Assembly: GCA_002421005.1 (NCBI GenBank) | Contig: DIJC01000024.1 | Span: 56,770-120,769 of the forward strand | Source: Enterobacteriaceae bacterium UBA5654 | GTDB lineage: Bacteria; Pseudomonadota; Gammaproteobacteria; Enterobacterales; Enterobacteriaceae | Length of the DNA stretch: 64,000 nucleotides | Direction of reading: 5' to 3' | Shown: in pieces, positions 8,688-17,269 of the stretch | Position numbering within the stretch: position 1 is the stretch's first letter | How the letters are laid out: every line of letters starts with the position of its first letter | Made by a program: the position numbers and the translations under genes | Notes under the pieces: generated by a model | Told to the model about the DNA's origin: nothing | Database searches by the model: none | The model's input: the letters and a program-made list of their open reading frames with translations, nothing else

Positions 8688-9704
8688 ATGGAAAAGAGTA
8701 TTCGCGTAGCTTCGGTTCAGTTTTGCCATCGCGCCAGCGACAAGGCGTATAACTTATCGGTTATGGAAGATTTCATCGCCGAAGCCCGGCAGGAAAACGT
8801 ACAAATTTTAGCATTCCCGGAAATGTGCATTACCGGCTACTGGCATGTGCCCGATCTCAGTAGTCAGGAGGTCAATGCTTTGGCGGAGCGAGCCGACTGT
8901 AGCCCATCGCTGGATGTCATAACCGGCCTGGCGAAAAAATATCACATGGCAATCGGGGCCGGGTTTATTGAAAAAGGGGCTGACGGAAAATTATATAACG
9001 CTTATGCAGTGTGTATGCCTGGTGGTGAACGTCACATTCACCGAAAATTACATGCCTTCGAACACCCGGATATTGCCCGGGGCAATGACTTTACCGTCTT
9101 CGATACCCCCTGGGGCGTGCGCGTTGGTATTCTCATTTGTTGGGATAACAATCTGGTTGAAAATGCGCGCATTACAGCGCTAATGGGCGCTGATATTCTG
9201 ATTGCTCCTCATCAAACCGGAGGGACGCATTCACGCAGCCCCTTTGGCATGAAGCCAATTCCTGTCAGCCTTTGGGAAAATCGCCACCAGGATCCGCAAG
9301 CGCTTAAATCTGCATGTCAGGGAGACAGTGGACGAGGCTGGATAATGCGCTGGCTGCCGGCACGAGCCCATGATAATGGGTTTTTCATCCTGTTCAGCAA
9401 TGGTGTAGGGCTTGATAATGGCGAGGTCCGCACAGGGAATGCCATGATTCTTGATCCCTATGGAAGAGTTGTTAACGAAACTGACTCCTTTGATGATGCG
9501 ATAGTCATTGCAGATCTGGAGCTGGAGTTATTAGCCATGTCGACAGGGCGGCGCTGGATCCATGGACGACGGCCTGAACTGTACACTATTTTGAGCGAAT
9601 CTCAGGGCTATGAGCGCGATGCCAGAACGGCAAGGTTCTCAGAGGATATCCCTTCCTTCAGCGCTGGCGGGAATGAAGAGAAAGAAAAAACTGTTGGTCA
9701 ATAA
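8688..9704 (+). CDS. Carbon-nitrogen hydrolase (nitrilase superfamily)
   Basis: 338-residue nitrilase-superfamily enzyme with an intact catalytic triad: Glu45 in AFPEMCITGYW, Lys120 in HIHRKLHAF and Cys151 in GILICWDNN. This superfamily hydrolyses amides, carbamoyl groups or nitriles; the WDNNLVENAR context after the cysteine fits the amidase/N-carbamoyl branches, but the substrate cannot be assigned. No signal peptide, so cytoplasmic. Starts at the ATG after GAGGATAAAG. The C-terminal 40 residues are polar and charged and may be a disordered tail. Expected to be controlled by the divergent LysR regulator. A terminator follows at 9717-9752. Confidence 0.88.
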   Translation: MEKSIRVASVQFCHRASDKAYNLSVMEDFIAEARQENVQILAFPEMCITGYWHVPDLSSQEVNALAERADCSPSLDVITGLAKKYHMAIGAGFIEKGADGKLYNAYAVCMPGGERHIHRKLHAFEHPDIARGNDFTVFDTPWGVRVGILICWDNNLVENARITALMGADILIAPHQTGGTHSRSPFGMKPIPVSLWENRHQDPQALKSACQGDSGRGWIMRWLPARAHDNGFFILFSNGVGLDNGEVRTGNAMILDPYGRVVNETDSFDDAIVIADLELELLAMSTGRRWIHGRRPELYTILSESQGYERDARTARFSEDIPSFSAGGNEEKEKTVGQ

Positions 9705-9716
9705 AATCAGAGAATT

Positions 9717-9752
9717 AAACAACGTGCCTTTGCTCGAAGGCGCGTTGTTTTA
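9717..9752 (+). terminator. Terminator after the nitrilase gene
   Basis: Strong hairpin with arms AACAACGTGCCTT and AAGGCGCGTTGTT (one internal mismatch), followed by TTT. Closes the accessory LysR/nitrilase unit. Confidence 0.8.
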
Positions 9753-9983
9753 ACGCCAGGGGTAACGCGCAAAATGAGGTGCGATCAATCCTCCTTGAAA
9801 GTCATTTATGCACGTAACCGATTCATCAACCACGTAACAATCACTCACTTGCGCCTCTCACTCAACGCTGGCTGTTAACCCCTCCTGCTTAAAAAAGACC
9901 GTTTTTCGTTTGCCGGACAGACCCTCAAAAGCCCGCAAAATCTTTTAACGTTTTTTTTACCAATTGTCGTTTTTGTGATCTGA

Positions 9984-10000
9984 ATTGTAGTACTACCAAT
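9984..10000. promoter_or_regulatory. Candidate DgoR operator 1
   Basis: ATTGTAGTACTACCAAT is a 17-base near-perfect palindrome around TAGTACTA. It shares ATTGTA/ACTAC elements with the neighbouring site at 10005-10020. DgoR of E. coli is known to repress the dgo operon through inverted repeats in the dgo cis-acting element; position and symmetry fit. Confidence 0.65.
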
Positions 10001-10004
10001 AATG

Positions 10005-10020
10005 ATTGTACTACTATCCA
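10005..10020. promoter_or_regulatory. Candidate DgoR operator 2
   Basis: ATTGTACTACTATCCA, a second copy of the ATTGTA-ACTAC element, 21 bases after the first copy (start to start, two helical turns). Two in-phase sites suit a FadR-type dimer bound twice. Confidence 0.55.
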
Positions 10021-10123
10021 CTCACGGAACGACGAAGACCACACAAATTTGTACTTCAATGCTGGGGATTTTTGCATCAACGAGGATAAAGTAATGGCAG
10101 CGAAACCGCGTTAAGGACTTTCT

Positions 10124-10813
10124 ATGACCATTACTAAAACAGACCGCATCATCGTTACCCTCGGACGGCAGATTGTGAGCGGTAAATATGTTCCCGGCGC
10201 AGCGCTGCCTTCCGAGGCAGATCTGTGCGAAGAGTTTGAAACCTCGCGCAATATTATCCGCGAGGTGTTTCGTTCCCTGATGGCGAAACGGCTGATTGAA
10301 ATGAAGCGCTATCGTGGCGCGTTTGTCTCGCCGCGCAACCAGTGGAACTACCTTGATACCGAGGTGTTGCAGTGGGTGCTGGAGAACGATTACGACCCGC
10401 GCCTGATTAGCGCAATGAGTGAAGTGCGAACGCTGGTGGAACCCGCCATTGCCCGCTGGGCCGCGGAGCGCGCGACCTCCAGCGAACTGGCGCAAATTGA
10501 GGCGGCGCTGAACGACATGATCGCCAATAACCAGGATCGGGACGCGTTTAACGAAGCGGACATCCGCTATCACGAAGCGGTGCTGAACGCGGTACACAAT
10601 CCGGTATTGCAGCAGCTGAGCGTGGCGATCAGTTCGCTCCAGCGCGCCGTTTTTGAACGCACCTGGATGGGCGATGAAGCGAATATGCCAAAAACGCTCC
10701 AGGAACATAAGGCGCTGTTCGATGCGATCCGGCATCAGGACGGCAATGCAGCAGAGCAGGCGGCACAGACGATGATTGCCAGCTCGACCCGAAGGTTAAA
10801 GGAAATCACATGA
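10124..10813 (+). CDS. dgoR: Galactonate operon repressor DgoR
   Basis: GntR-family, FadR-subfamily repressor of the D-galactonate operon; relieved by galactonate. 229 residues as in E. coli. The N-terminal winged HTH (PSEADLCEEFETSRNIIREVFRSL, in two parts around residues 27-50) is followed by the all-helical FCD ligand domain with metal/ligand residues in ADIRYHEAVLNAVHNP. First gene of dgoRKADT; its end overlaps the dgoK start (ATGA), so repressor and enzymes are made from one transcript. Confidence 0.95.
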   Translation: MTITKTDRIIVTLGRQIVSGKYVPGAALPSEADLCEEFETSRNIIREVFRSLMAKRLIEMKRYRGAFVSPRNQWNYLDTEVLQWVLENDYDPRLISAMSEVRTLVEPAIARWAAERATSSELAQIEAALNDMIANNQDRDAFNEADIRYHEAVLNAVHNPVLQQLSVAISSLQRAVFERTWMGDEANMPKTLQEHKALFDAIRHQDGNAAEQAAQTMIASSTRRLKEIT

Positions 10814-11688
10814 CATCACGCTATATCGCTATCGACTGGGGCTCCACCAATCTTCGCGCCTGGCTTTACCAGGGCGAAAACTGCCTGGAAAGCAGGCAAT
10901 CGGAAGCCGGGATCACCCGTCTTAACGGGCGAACCTTCGATGCGGTACTGGCGCAAATTACCGAAGGGTGGGCGCAGGAAAATACGCCGATTGTGATGGC
11001 GGGAATGGTAGGAAGCAACGCAGGCTGGGTGAACGTCCCCTATCTTCCCTGTCCGGCGCGTTTTGACGATATCGGCACGCAGCTCACCCGCGTTAAAGAA
11101 AATGTCTGGATCGTTCCCGGGTTGTGCATTGACCGGGAGGACAACCACAACGTCATGCGCGGTGAAGAAACCCAGCTGACCGGCGCCTATGCCATGCAGC
11201 CTTCCGCCGTCTACGTAATGCCTGGCACCCACTGCAAGTGGGTACGGGTTAGCGACGGTGTAGTGGACGATTTTCGCACCGTAATGACCGGCGAACTGCA
11301 CCACGTCCTGCTGAAGCATACGCTGGTGGGTGCCGGGCTGCCGGAACAGACCGACTCGCCGGAGGCGTTTGACGCCGGGCTGGCGCGCGGTCTGCAATCC
11401 CCCCATCTTCTTCCTCGCCTGTTTGAAGTCCGCGCCTCGCACGTCCTCGGCGCGCTGGCGCGTGAACAGGTGAGCGACTTTCTTTCCGGCCTGCTGATTG
11501 GCAGTGAAGTCGCCAGCATGGCTGACTTTATCCCGACGCAGCAGGCCGTCACCCTTGTCGCCAGTCCGTCACTCACCGCGCGCTATCAGCGGGCGTTTGA
11601 GTGCGTCGGGTGTCGCAGTCAGACGCTTAGCGGCGACGCAGCATTTCAGGCAGGAATAAGGAGCATCGCTCATGCAGTGGCAAAATAA
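10810..11688 (+). CDS. dgoK: 2-dehydro-3-deoxygalactonokinase
   Basis: Phosphorylates 2-keto-3-deoxy-D-galactonate at C6 with ATP, second step of the DeLey-Doudoroff galactonate route. 292 residues, E. coli length. The N-terminal phosphate-binding loop IDWGSTNLRAW is of the sugar-kinase/actin fold. Starts at the ATG in the ATGA overlap with dgoR and ends 17 bases inside dgoA, which indicates tight translational coupling. Confidence 0.95.
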   Translation: MTSRYIAIDWGSTNLRAWLYQGENCLESRQSEAGITRLNGRTFDAVLAQITEGWAQENTPIVMAGMVGSNAGWVNVPYLPCPARFDDIGTQLTRVKENVWIVPGLCIDREDNHNVMRGEETQLTGAYAMQPSAVYVMPGTHCKWVRVSDGVVDDFRTVMTGELHHVLLKHTLVGAGLPEQTDSPEAFDAGLARGLQSPHLLPRLFEVRASHVLGALAREQVSDFLSGLLIGSEVASMADFIPTQQAVTLVASPSLTARYQRAFECVGCRSQTLSGDAAFQAGIRSIAHAVAK

Positions 11689-12289
11689 ACTTCCGCTTAT
11701 CGCCATCCTTCGCGGTATTAAACCCGATGAAGCGCACGCCCATGTGGCGGCGGTGATTGAGGCGGGATTCGACGCGGTGGAGATCCCACTGAACTCGCCG
11801 GAATGGGAAAAAAGTATTCCGGCAATGGTAAACGCGTTCGGCGATAAAGCGCTGATTGGAGCAGGCACCGTGCTGACCCTGGCGCAGGTGGACCAGCTCG
11901 CCGAGATGGGCTGCAAATTAATGGTCACGCCTAACATCCAGCCGGAGCTAATCCGTCGTGCGGTAGAGCATGGCATGACCGTTTGCCCTGGCTGCGCCAC
12001 GGCAACCGAAGCTTTCGACGCCATCAATGCCGGGGCGCAGTCGCTGAAAATTTTCCCGTCCTCGGCTTTCGGCCCGGACTATATCAAGGCGCTGAAAGCC
12101 GTCCTGCCGCCGGAAATCCCGGTGTTTGCGGTCGGCGGCGTCACGCCTGAAAACCTGAAGCAGTGGATTGACGCTGGTTGCGTCGGTGCCGGACTGGGCA
12201 GCGATCTCTATCGCGCCGGGCAACCCGTCGAACGCACCGCGCAACAGGCAGCCGCATTTGTTAAAGCGTATCGAGAGGCAGTGCAATGA
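11672..12289 (+). CDS. dgoA: 2-dehydro-3-deoxy-6-phosphogalactonate aldolase
   Basis: Class I aldolase that splits KDPGal into pyruvate and glyceraldehyde 3-phosphate. 205 residues with a KDPG-aldolase TIM barrel: Glu37 in AVEIPLNSP and the Schiff-base Lys126 in SLKIFPSSAFGP, plus the AVGGVTPENL phosphate loop. Overlaps dgoK by 17 bases and dgoD by 4 bases (ATGA). Confidence 0.95.
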   Translation: MQWQNKLPLIAILRGIKPDEAHAHVAAVIEAGFDAVEIPLNSPEWEKSIPAMVNAFGDKALIGAGTVLTLAQVDQLAEMGCKLMVTPNIQPELIRRAVEHGMTVCPGCATATEAFDAINAGAQSLKIFPSSAFGPDYIKALKAVLPPEIPVFAVGGVTPENLKQWIDAGCVGAGLGSDLYRAGQPVERTAQQAAAFVKAYREAVQ

Positions 12290-13434
12290 AAATTACCAAA
12301 CTCACCACGTACCGTTTACCCCCGCGCTGGATGTTCCTGAAAATCGAAACCGACGAAGGCGTTGTCGGCTGGGGCGAGCCGGTAATCGAAGGCCGCGCGC
12401 GTACCGTTGAAGCCGCAGTCCACGAGCTGGGCGAATTCCTGATTGGTCAGGACCCGGCGCGAATCAACGACTTATGGCAGGTCATGTACCGCGCGGGTTT
12501 CTATCGCGGCGGCCCGATCCTGATGAGCGCCATCGCCGGTATCGACCAGGCGCTATGGGATATCAAAGGCAAAGTCCACAACGCGCCGGTATGGCAGCTA
12601 ATGGGCGGCCTGGTGCGCGACAAAATCAAAGCCTATAGCTGGGTCGGCGGCGACCGTCCGGCAGACGCCATCGCCGGGATCAGCACCCTGCGCAAAATTG
12701 GTTTTGACACCTTTAAATTAAACGGCTGTGAAGAATTAGGCATTATTGATGATTCGCGCAAAGTCGATGCGGCGGTAAATACCGTGGCGCAAATTCGCGA
12801 AGCCTTCGGTAATGAAATTGAGTTTGGTCTCGATTTCCACGGTCGCGTCAGCGCACCGATGGCAAAAGTATTAATTAAAGAGCTGGAACAATATCGACCG
12901 CTATTTATTGAAGAGCCGGTATTAGCCGAGCAGGCGGAGTATTATCCACGCCTGGCAGCACAAACGCATATTCCGATTGCCGCAGGCGAACGCATGTTCT
13001 CGCGCTTTGAATTTAAACGGGTGCTGGAAGCGGGCGGGGTGGCAATTTTGCAGCCGGATCTTTCCCACGCAGGCGGTATCACCGAGTGCTACAAAATCGC
13101 CGGGATGGCAGAGGCTTACGATGTGGCGCTGGCTCCGCACTGCCCGCTGGGTCCGATTGCGCTGGCGGCCTGCTTGCACGTCGATTTTGTCTCGCACAAT
13201 GCGGTGTTCCAGGAACAAAGCATGGGCATTCACTACAACAAAGGCGCGGAGCTGCTCGACTTCGTGAAAAATAAAGAAGATTTCAGCATGGAAGGCGGCT
13301 TCTTTAAACCGCTGATGAAACCGGGTCTTGGCGTTGAAATTGACGAAGAGAAGGTCATTGAGCTGAGCAAAAACGTGCAGGACTGGCGTAACCCGTTATG
13401 GCGTCACGCAGACGGTACTGTCGCCGAGTGGTAA
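12286..13434 (+). CDS. dgoD: D-galactonate dehydratase
   Basis: Enolase-superfamily dehydratase that converts D-galactonate to 2-keto-3-deoxygalactonate, first step of the pathway. 382 residues. Metal ligands Asp183, Glu209 and Glu235 and catalytic bases His185 (LDFHGR) and His285 (LAPHCPLGP) are all present at the positions known for DgoD. Overlaps dgoA by 4 bases. A stem-loop lies in the 124-base gap to dgoT. Confidence 0.96.
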   Translation: MKITKLTTYRLPPRWMFLKIETDEGVVGWGEPVIEGRARTVEAAVHELGEFLIGQDPARINDLWQVMYRAGFYRGGPILMSAIAGIDQALWDIKGKVHNAPVWQLMGGLVRDKIKAYSWVGGDRPADAIAGISTLRKIGFDTFKLNGCEELGIIDDSRKVDAAVNTVAQIREAFGNEIEFGLDFHGRVSAPMAKVLIKELEQYRPLFIEEPVLAEQAEYYPRLAAQTHIPIAAGERMFSRFEFKRVLEAGGVAILQPDLSHAGGITECYKIAGMAEAYDVALAPHCPLGPIALAACLHVDFVSHNAVFQEQSMGIHYNKGAELLDFVKNKEDFSMEGGFFKPLMKPGLGVEIDEEKVIELSKNVQDWRNPLWRHADGTVAEW

Positions 13435-13511
13435 TTGCCCGATGACGCGGTAATAACGCGTCCAGCGCACTCAATATATTTTTAATTATTTACACCCTCT
13501 GTAAACCACAG

Positions 13512-13537
13512 GGCATGGTGAGTGGCCTCGCCATGCC
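13512..13537 (+). other. Hairpin between dgoD and dgoT
   Basis: GGCATGGTGAG (13512-13522) pairs with CTCGCCATGCC (13527-13537), loop of 4, one G-T pair. No T-run; it ends 21 bases before the dgoT start. It may stabilise the upstream mRNA or dampen transporter expression relative to the enzymes. Confidence 0.5.
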
Positions 13538-13558
13538 AAAATTCGGAGACAGATCGTT

Positions 13559-14851
13559 ATGGATATTTCTGTAACTACTGCAAAACCCGGCCGTCGCCGT
13601 TATTTAACGCTGGTGATGATCTTTATTACCGTGGTCATTTGTTATGTTGACCGCGCCAATCTGGCGGTGGCATCTGCCCATATTCAGGAAGAGTTTGGTA
13701 TTACGAAAGCGCAAATGGGCTATGTATTTTCTGCCTTTGCGTGGCTTTATACGCTCTGCCAGATCCCCGGCGGCTGGTTCCTGGATCGCGTCGGCTCCCG
13801 TCTGACCTATTTTATCGCCATTTTCGGCTGGTCGGTCGCCACGCTGTTTCAGGGATTTGCCACCGGGCTAATGTCGCTGATTGGCCTGCGCGCCATCACC
13901 GGTATTTTTGAAGCCCCCGCCTTCCCAACCAACAACCGGATGGTGACAAGCTGGTTCCCGGAACACGAGCGCGCGTCGGCGGTGGGCTTTTACACGTCCG
14001 GGCAGTTCGTCGGCCTGGCATTCCTGACGCCGCTGCTGATTTGGATCCAGGAGCTTCTGAGCTGGCACTGGGTGTTTATCGTGACCGGCGGCATCGGCAT
14101 CGTCTGGTCGCTGATCTGGTTTAAAGTCTATCAGCCGCCGCGCCTGACGAAAGGCATCGGTAAAGCGGAGCTGGACTACATCCGCGACGGTGGCGGGCTG
14201 GTTGACGGCGACGCGCCGATCAAAAAAGAAGAGCGGCAGAAACTGACCAAAGCGGACTGGAAGCTGGTTTTCCACCGCAAGCTGGTGGGCGTATATCTGG
14301 GCCAGTTCGCCGTGACCTCGACGCTGTGGTTCTTCCTGACGTGGTTCCCGAACTACCTCACCCAGGAAAAAGGGATCACCGCGCTGAAAGCAGGCTTTAT
14401 GACCACCGTGCCATTCCTCGCCGCGTTCTTTGGCGTACTGCTGTCGGGCTGGGTGGCGGATCGGCTGGTGCGCAAAGGCTACTCTCTGGGCGTGGCGCGT
14501 AAAACGCCGATCATCTGCGGCTTGCTGATTTCCACCTGCATTATGGGCGCGAACTACACCAACGACCCGATCTGGATCATGTCGCTGATGGCGATAGCCT
14601 TCTTCGGCAACGGCTTTGCCTCCATCACCTGGTCGCTGGTTTCGTCGCTGGCCCCGATGCGCCTGATTGGTCTGACCGGCGGCGTGTTTAACTTCGTCGG
14701 CGGTTTAGGCGGCATCACCGTTCCATTGGTGATCGGCTACCTGGCGCAGGACTACGGTTTTGGCCCGGCGCTGGTCTATATTTCCGTGGTGGCACTGCTC
14801 GGTGCGCTCTCCTACATCCTGCTGGTTGGCGACGTTAAACGAGTAGGCTAA
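13559..14851 (+). CDS. dgoT: D-galactonate/H+ symporter DgoT
   Basis: MFS anion:cation symporter that imports D-galactonate with protons across the inner membrane. 430 residues, the E. coli length and nearly identical. Twelve predicted helices; the substrate-binding TM1 region VICYVDRANLAVA and the MFS motif GWFLDRVGSR after TM2 are visible. Last gene of the dgo operon; a perfect 12-bp hairpin follows. Confidence 0.96.
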   Translation: MDISVTTAKPGRRRYLTLVMIFITVVICYVDRANLAVASAHIQEEFGITKAQMGYVFSAFAWLYTLCQIPGGWFLDRVGSRLTYFIAIFGWSVATLFQGFATGLMSLIGLRAITGIFEAPAFPTNNRMVTSWFPEHERASAVGFYTSGQFVGLAFLTPLLIWIQELLSWHWVFIVTGGIGIVWSLIWFKVYQPPRLTKGIGKAELDYIRDGGGLVDGDAPIKKEERQKLTKADWKLVFHRKLVGVYLGQFAVTSTLWFFLTWFPNYLTQEKGITALKAGFMTTVPFLAAFFGVLLSGWVADRLVRKGYSLGVARKTPIICGLLISTCIMGANYTNDPIWIMSLMAIAFFGNGFASITWSLVSSLAPMRLIGLTGGVFNFVGGLGGITVPLVIGYLAQDYGFGPALVYISVVALLGALSYILLVGDVKRVG

Positions 14852-14865
14852 CGTTCCGCCTTGCG

Positions 14866-14897
14866 CTACCCTGATGCGATATCATGCATCAGGGTAG
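14866..14897 (+). terminator. Hairpin ending dgoT and covering the yidR SD
   Basis: CTACCCTGATGC (14866-14877) and GCATCAGGGTAG (14886-14897) are perfect 12-bp arms with an 8-base loop, followed by TTTT. It has the form of a rho-independent terminator for the dgo operon. Its 3' arm contains AGGGTAG, the only purine-rich sequence at the right distance from the yidR ATG at 14902, so a read-through mRNA would have its ribosome site paired. Confidence 0.8.
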
Positions 14898-14901
14898 TTT
14901 T

Positions 14902-16128
14902 ATGAAACAAATCACCTTCGCCCCCCGCCATCATCAGTTAACCAACATCAATACCTGGACGCCGGACGGCCAGTGGCTGGTTTTTGACGTGCGCCCTTCC
15001 GGCGCGTCATTTACCGGAGAAACCATTGAGCGCGTGAATGTACAGACCGGGGCGGTGGAGGTGATTTATCGCGCCACGGAGGGGGCACACGTCGGCGTGG
15101 TGACGGTCAGCCCGGTGGCGGAAAAGTACGTGTTTATCCACGGACCGGAACACCCGGATGCGCAGTGGCATTACGATTTTCATCATCGCCGTGGCGTAGT
15201 GGTGGAAAAGGGCCGCGCCAAAAACCTCGACGCGATGGATATCACCGCGCCCTACACTTGCGGCGCGCTGCGCGGCGGCACCCATGTCCACGTCTTCAGC
15301 CCGAACGGGCAGTTTGTCAGTTTTACCTACAATGACCACGTACTGCACGAGCGCGATCCGGCGCTGGATCTGCGCAACGTGGGAGTGGCGGCCCCTTTCG
15401 GTCCGGTTACGCCGCATGGCCATCATCCGCGTGAATATGGCAGCAGCCACTGGTGCGTGCTGGTCAGCCGTACCACGCCCGCGCCGCGCCCCGGCAGCGA
15501 TGATATCAACCGCGCTTATGAAGAAGGCTGGGTGGGCAATCAGGCGCTGGCGTTTATCGGCGATACGCTGTCGCTGAAAGGCGAAAAAGTCCCGGAACTG
15601 TTTATTGTCGATCTGCCGCAGCATGAAGCAGGATGGAAGCAGAGTGGAGCCGATGCGCTTGCCGGTACGGAAAATACCCTGCCTGCGCCGCCTGCGGGCG
15701 TGGTGCAGCGCCGCCTGACCTTTACCCATCAGCGCGCGTTTCCAGGACTGGCGACGCTTCCCCGCCACTGGGTGCGGGCCAATCCTCAGGGCACGTCCAT
15801 CGCGTTTCTGATGCGCGATGACGCGGGCGTTATTCAGCTCTGGCTTATCTCACCGGCGGGCGGTGAACCGCAGCAGCTCACGCATAATCACACGGATATT
15901 CAGTCGGCGTTTAACTGGCATCCGTCAGGGAAATGGCTGGGATTTGTGCTGGATGGACGGATTGCCTGCTGCGACGCGCAGCGCGGAGAAGTGGCTTTTT
16001 TGACTGCCGATCGTGCGAACTGTCCTTCCGCTGATGCGATTGTCTTTTCACCTGACGGTCAGTACATCGCCTGGATGGAAGAGGTTGAAGGCTTCCGTCA
16101 GCTGTGGGTAACGGAAACCGGACGCTGA
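14902..16128 (+). CDS. yidR: YidR, beta-propeller protein of oligogalacturonate-lyase type
   Basis: 408-residue protein clearly homologous to E. coli YidR (DUF3748). The C-terminal half has TolB/WD-like segments such as NPQGTSIAFLMRDDAG and HPSGKWLGFVLDGR, typical of a beta propeller; similar folds occur in oligogalacturonate lyases, but activity is unproven. No signal peptide. The ATG at 14902 matches the E. coli N-terminus MKQITFAPRHH; an in-frame ATG at 14884 lies within the hairpin and is rejected. Ends one base before the convergent yidQ stop. Confidence 0.92.
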   Translation: MKQITFAPRHHQLTNINTWTPDGQWLVFDVRPSGASFTGETIERVNVQTGAVEVIYRATEGAHVGVVTVSPVAEKYVFIHGPEHPDAQWHYDFHHRRGVVVEKGRAKNLDAMDITAPYTCGALRGGTHVHVFSPNGQFVSFTYNDHVLHERDPALDLRNVGVAAPFGPVTPHGHHPREYGSSHWCVLVSRTTPAPRPGSDDINRAYEEGWVGNQALAFIGDTLSLKGEKVPELFIVDLPQHEAGWKQSGADALAGTENTLPAPPAGVVQRRLTFTHQRAFPGLATLPRHWVRANPQGTSIAFLMRDDAGVIQLWLISPAGGEPQQLTHNHTDIQSAFNWHPSGKWLGFVLDGRIACCDAQRGEVAFLTADRANCPSADAIVFSPDGQYIAWMEEVEGFRQLWVTETGR

Positions 16129-16467
16129 TTACTGTGGCATCTGCGCGGGCGGGATCACGTCATTGGTGGCCTGTGAATCTTTCTCGCTCTTTTCAACGCG
16201 GGATTTTACCGAGCTGTCGGTGCGGAACATATCCCACGGCAGCAGGGCGGTATCGACGATGGCCGTGAACGGCAGATCCAGCAAGACCAGCGATTTCGTT
16301 CCCCAGTTGGTGTTGCTGGAAAGCATATTGCTGCTGGCGCGCGTACCGGGATAAACCCCTTCTTTGCCGCCGGTGTGCGACATCACGCTGGAGCAACTGC
16401 ATAAAAAAACTATCCCACTGAGCAATGCCAGCTTAAAAACTACTTTTTTCATCATATTTTTAATCAT
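16129..16467 (-). CDS. yidQ: YidQ, small DUF1375 lipoprotein
   Basis: 112-residue lipoprotein of unknown role. Signal peptide with lipobox LCSC, lipidated Cys25, followed by Ser, which predicts sorting to the outer membrane. A Met at residue 5 or 6 could also be the start. The mature part has the conserved motifs YPGTRAS and LDLPFTAIVDTALLPWD seen in E. coli YidQ and related lipoproteins. Convergent with yidR with no base between the two stop codons. Confidence 0.92.
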   Translation of the reverse strand: MIKNMMKKVVFKLALLSGIVFLCSCSSVMSHTGGKEGVYPGTRASSNMLSSNTNWGTKSLVLLDLPFTAIVDTALLPWDMFRTDSSVKSRVEKSEKDSQATNDVIPPAQMPQ

Positions 16468-16630
16468 CTTGGTGGCACTGGAAAAACCGTGTATCCGGGT
16501 TATAGCTTTCCCTGTCAGAAATGAACAGACCGGAAACGTTGCTCTGTGGCGGTAATCGCAATTTGACCTTTTGTGCGATGATTCCAGTGTATGCGCTGTG
16601 TGTAAAAGTGCAAAAATTCAGACCGCCGCT

Positions 16631-16659
16631 CTTGAAAGAAGTTTCGTCGTACCCATTTA
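16631..16659 (+). promoter_or_regulatory. Sigma-32 promoter of ibpAB
   Basis: CTTGAAA (16631-16637) and CCCATTTA (16652-16659), spacer 14, fit the heat-shock consensus CTTGAAA-N11-16-CCCCATNT. It lies about 110 bases before ibpA, as in E. coli. Confidence 0.88.
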
Positions 16660-16743
16660 TCAGGTGTAACCCAATGAGGAACATGCCTGAGGGGTGTTCC
16701 GGGACTCCCGACCTGTCCATGACGGAAGGTCAGTAACAAAATA

Positions 16744-16760
16744 CTCGCTGATTTCAGGAG
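16744..16760 (+). promoter_or_regulatory. ROSE-type RNA thermometer of ibpA
   Basis: CTCGCTGA (16744-16751) pairs with TCAGGAG (16754-16760), leaving one bulged G opposite the Shine-Dalgarno. TCGCT is the UYGCU motif that defines ROSE elements. Upstream in the same 5' leader are further hairpins (GGAACA/TGTTCC and GACCT/AGGTC). Heat would melt the last helix and free AGGAG before the ATG at 16769. The E. coli ibpA leader is a known thermometer of this type. Confidence 0.88.
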
Positions 16761-16768
16761 CTTTTATT

Positions 16769-17182
16769 ATGCGTAATTTCGATCTCTCCCCACTGTACCG
16801 TTCAGCTATCGGCTTCGACCGTCTGTTTAACCTGCTGGAAAACAACCAGACCCAGAGCAACGGCGGCTATCCTCCGTATAACGTGGAACTGGTAGATGAA
16901 AACCACTACCGCATTGCGATTGCCGTAGCCGGTTTTGCGGAGAGCGAGCTGGAAATCACCGCCCAGGACAACCTGCTGGTGGTAAAAGGCTCCCATGCCA
17001 CCGAGCAGAAAGAACGTACCTACCTTTATCAGGGTATCGCCGAGCGTAACTTCGAACGTAAATTCCAGCTTGCGGAAAACATTCATGTGAAAGGCGCAAA
17101 CCTGGTCAACGGCCTGCTGTATGTCGAACTGGAACGCGTTGTTCCTGAAGCGAAAAAACCGCGCCGTATCGATATCAACTAA
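16769..17182 (+). CDS. ibpA: Small heat-shock protein IbpA
   Basis: Alpha-crystallin holdase that coats aggregating proteins and hands them to DnaK/ClpB. 137 residues, E. coli length. The alpha-crystallin domain spans about 35-125 (PPYNVELVDENHYRIAIAVAG to GLLYVELERVVPE), and the C-terminal KKPRRIDIN holds the I-x-I type oligomerisation motif (IDI). Controlled by the sigma-32 promoter and the thermometer leader. ibpB follows after 113 bases. Confidence 0.97.
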   Translation: MRNFDLSPLYRSAIGFDRLFNLLENNQTQSNGGYPPYNVELVDENHYRIAIAVAGFAESELEITAQDNLLVVKGSHATEQKERTYLYQGIAERNFERKFQLAENIHVKGANLVNGLLYVELERVVPEAKKPRRIDIN

Positions 17183-17269
17183 TTTCATCCGGGTCGCCGC
17201 AGGCGGCCTGTTTTAACCCGTGCTCGCCGTCAGGGAGCCGATGCGAATCTTCGGATTTGCAGATATTCA

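Larger units (their letters stand above)
9753..10123. promoter_or_regulatory. dgo operon promoter region
   Basis: Non-coding region before dgoR. The AT-rich part at 9940-10020 holds two related palindromic sites (9984-10000 and 10005-10020) described separately. The region 9753-9940 shows no ORF or clear structure. Promoter hexamers could not be fixed with confidence. Confidence 0.6.
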
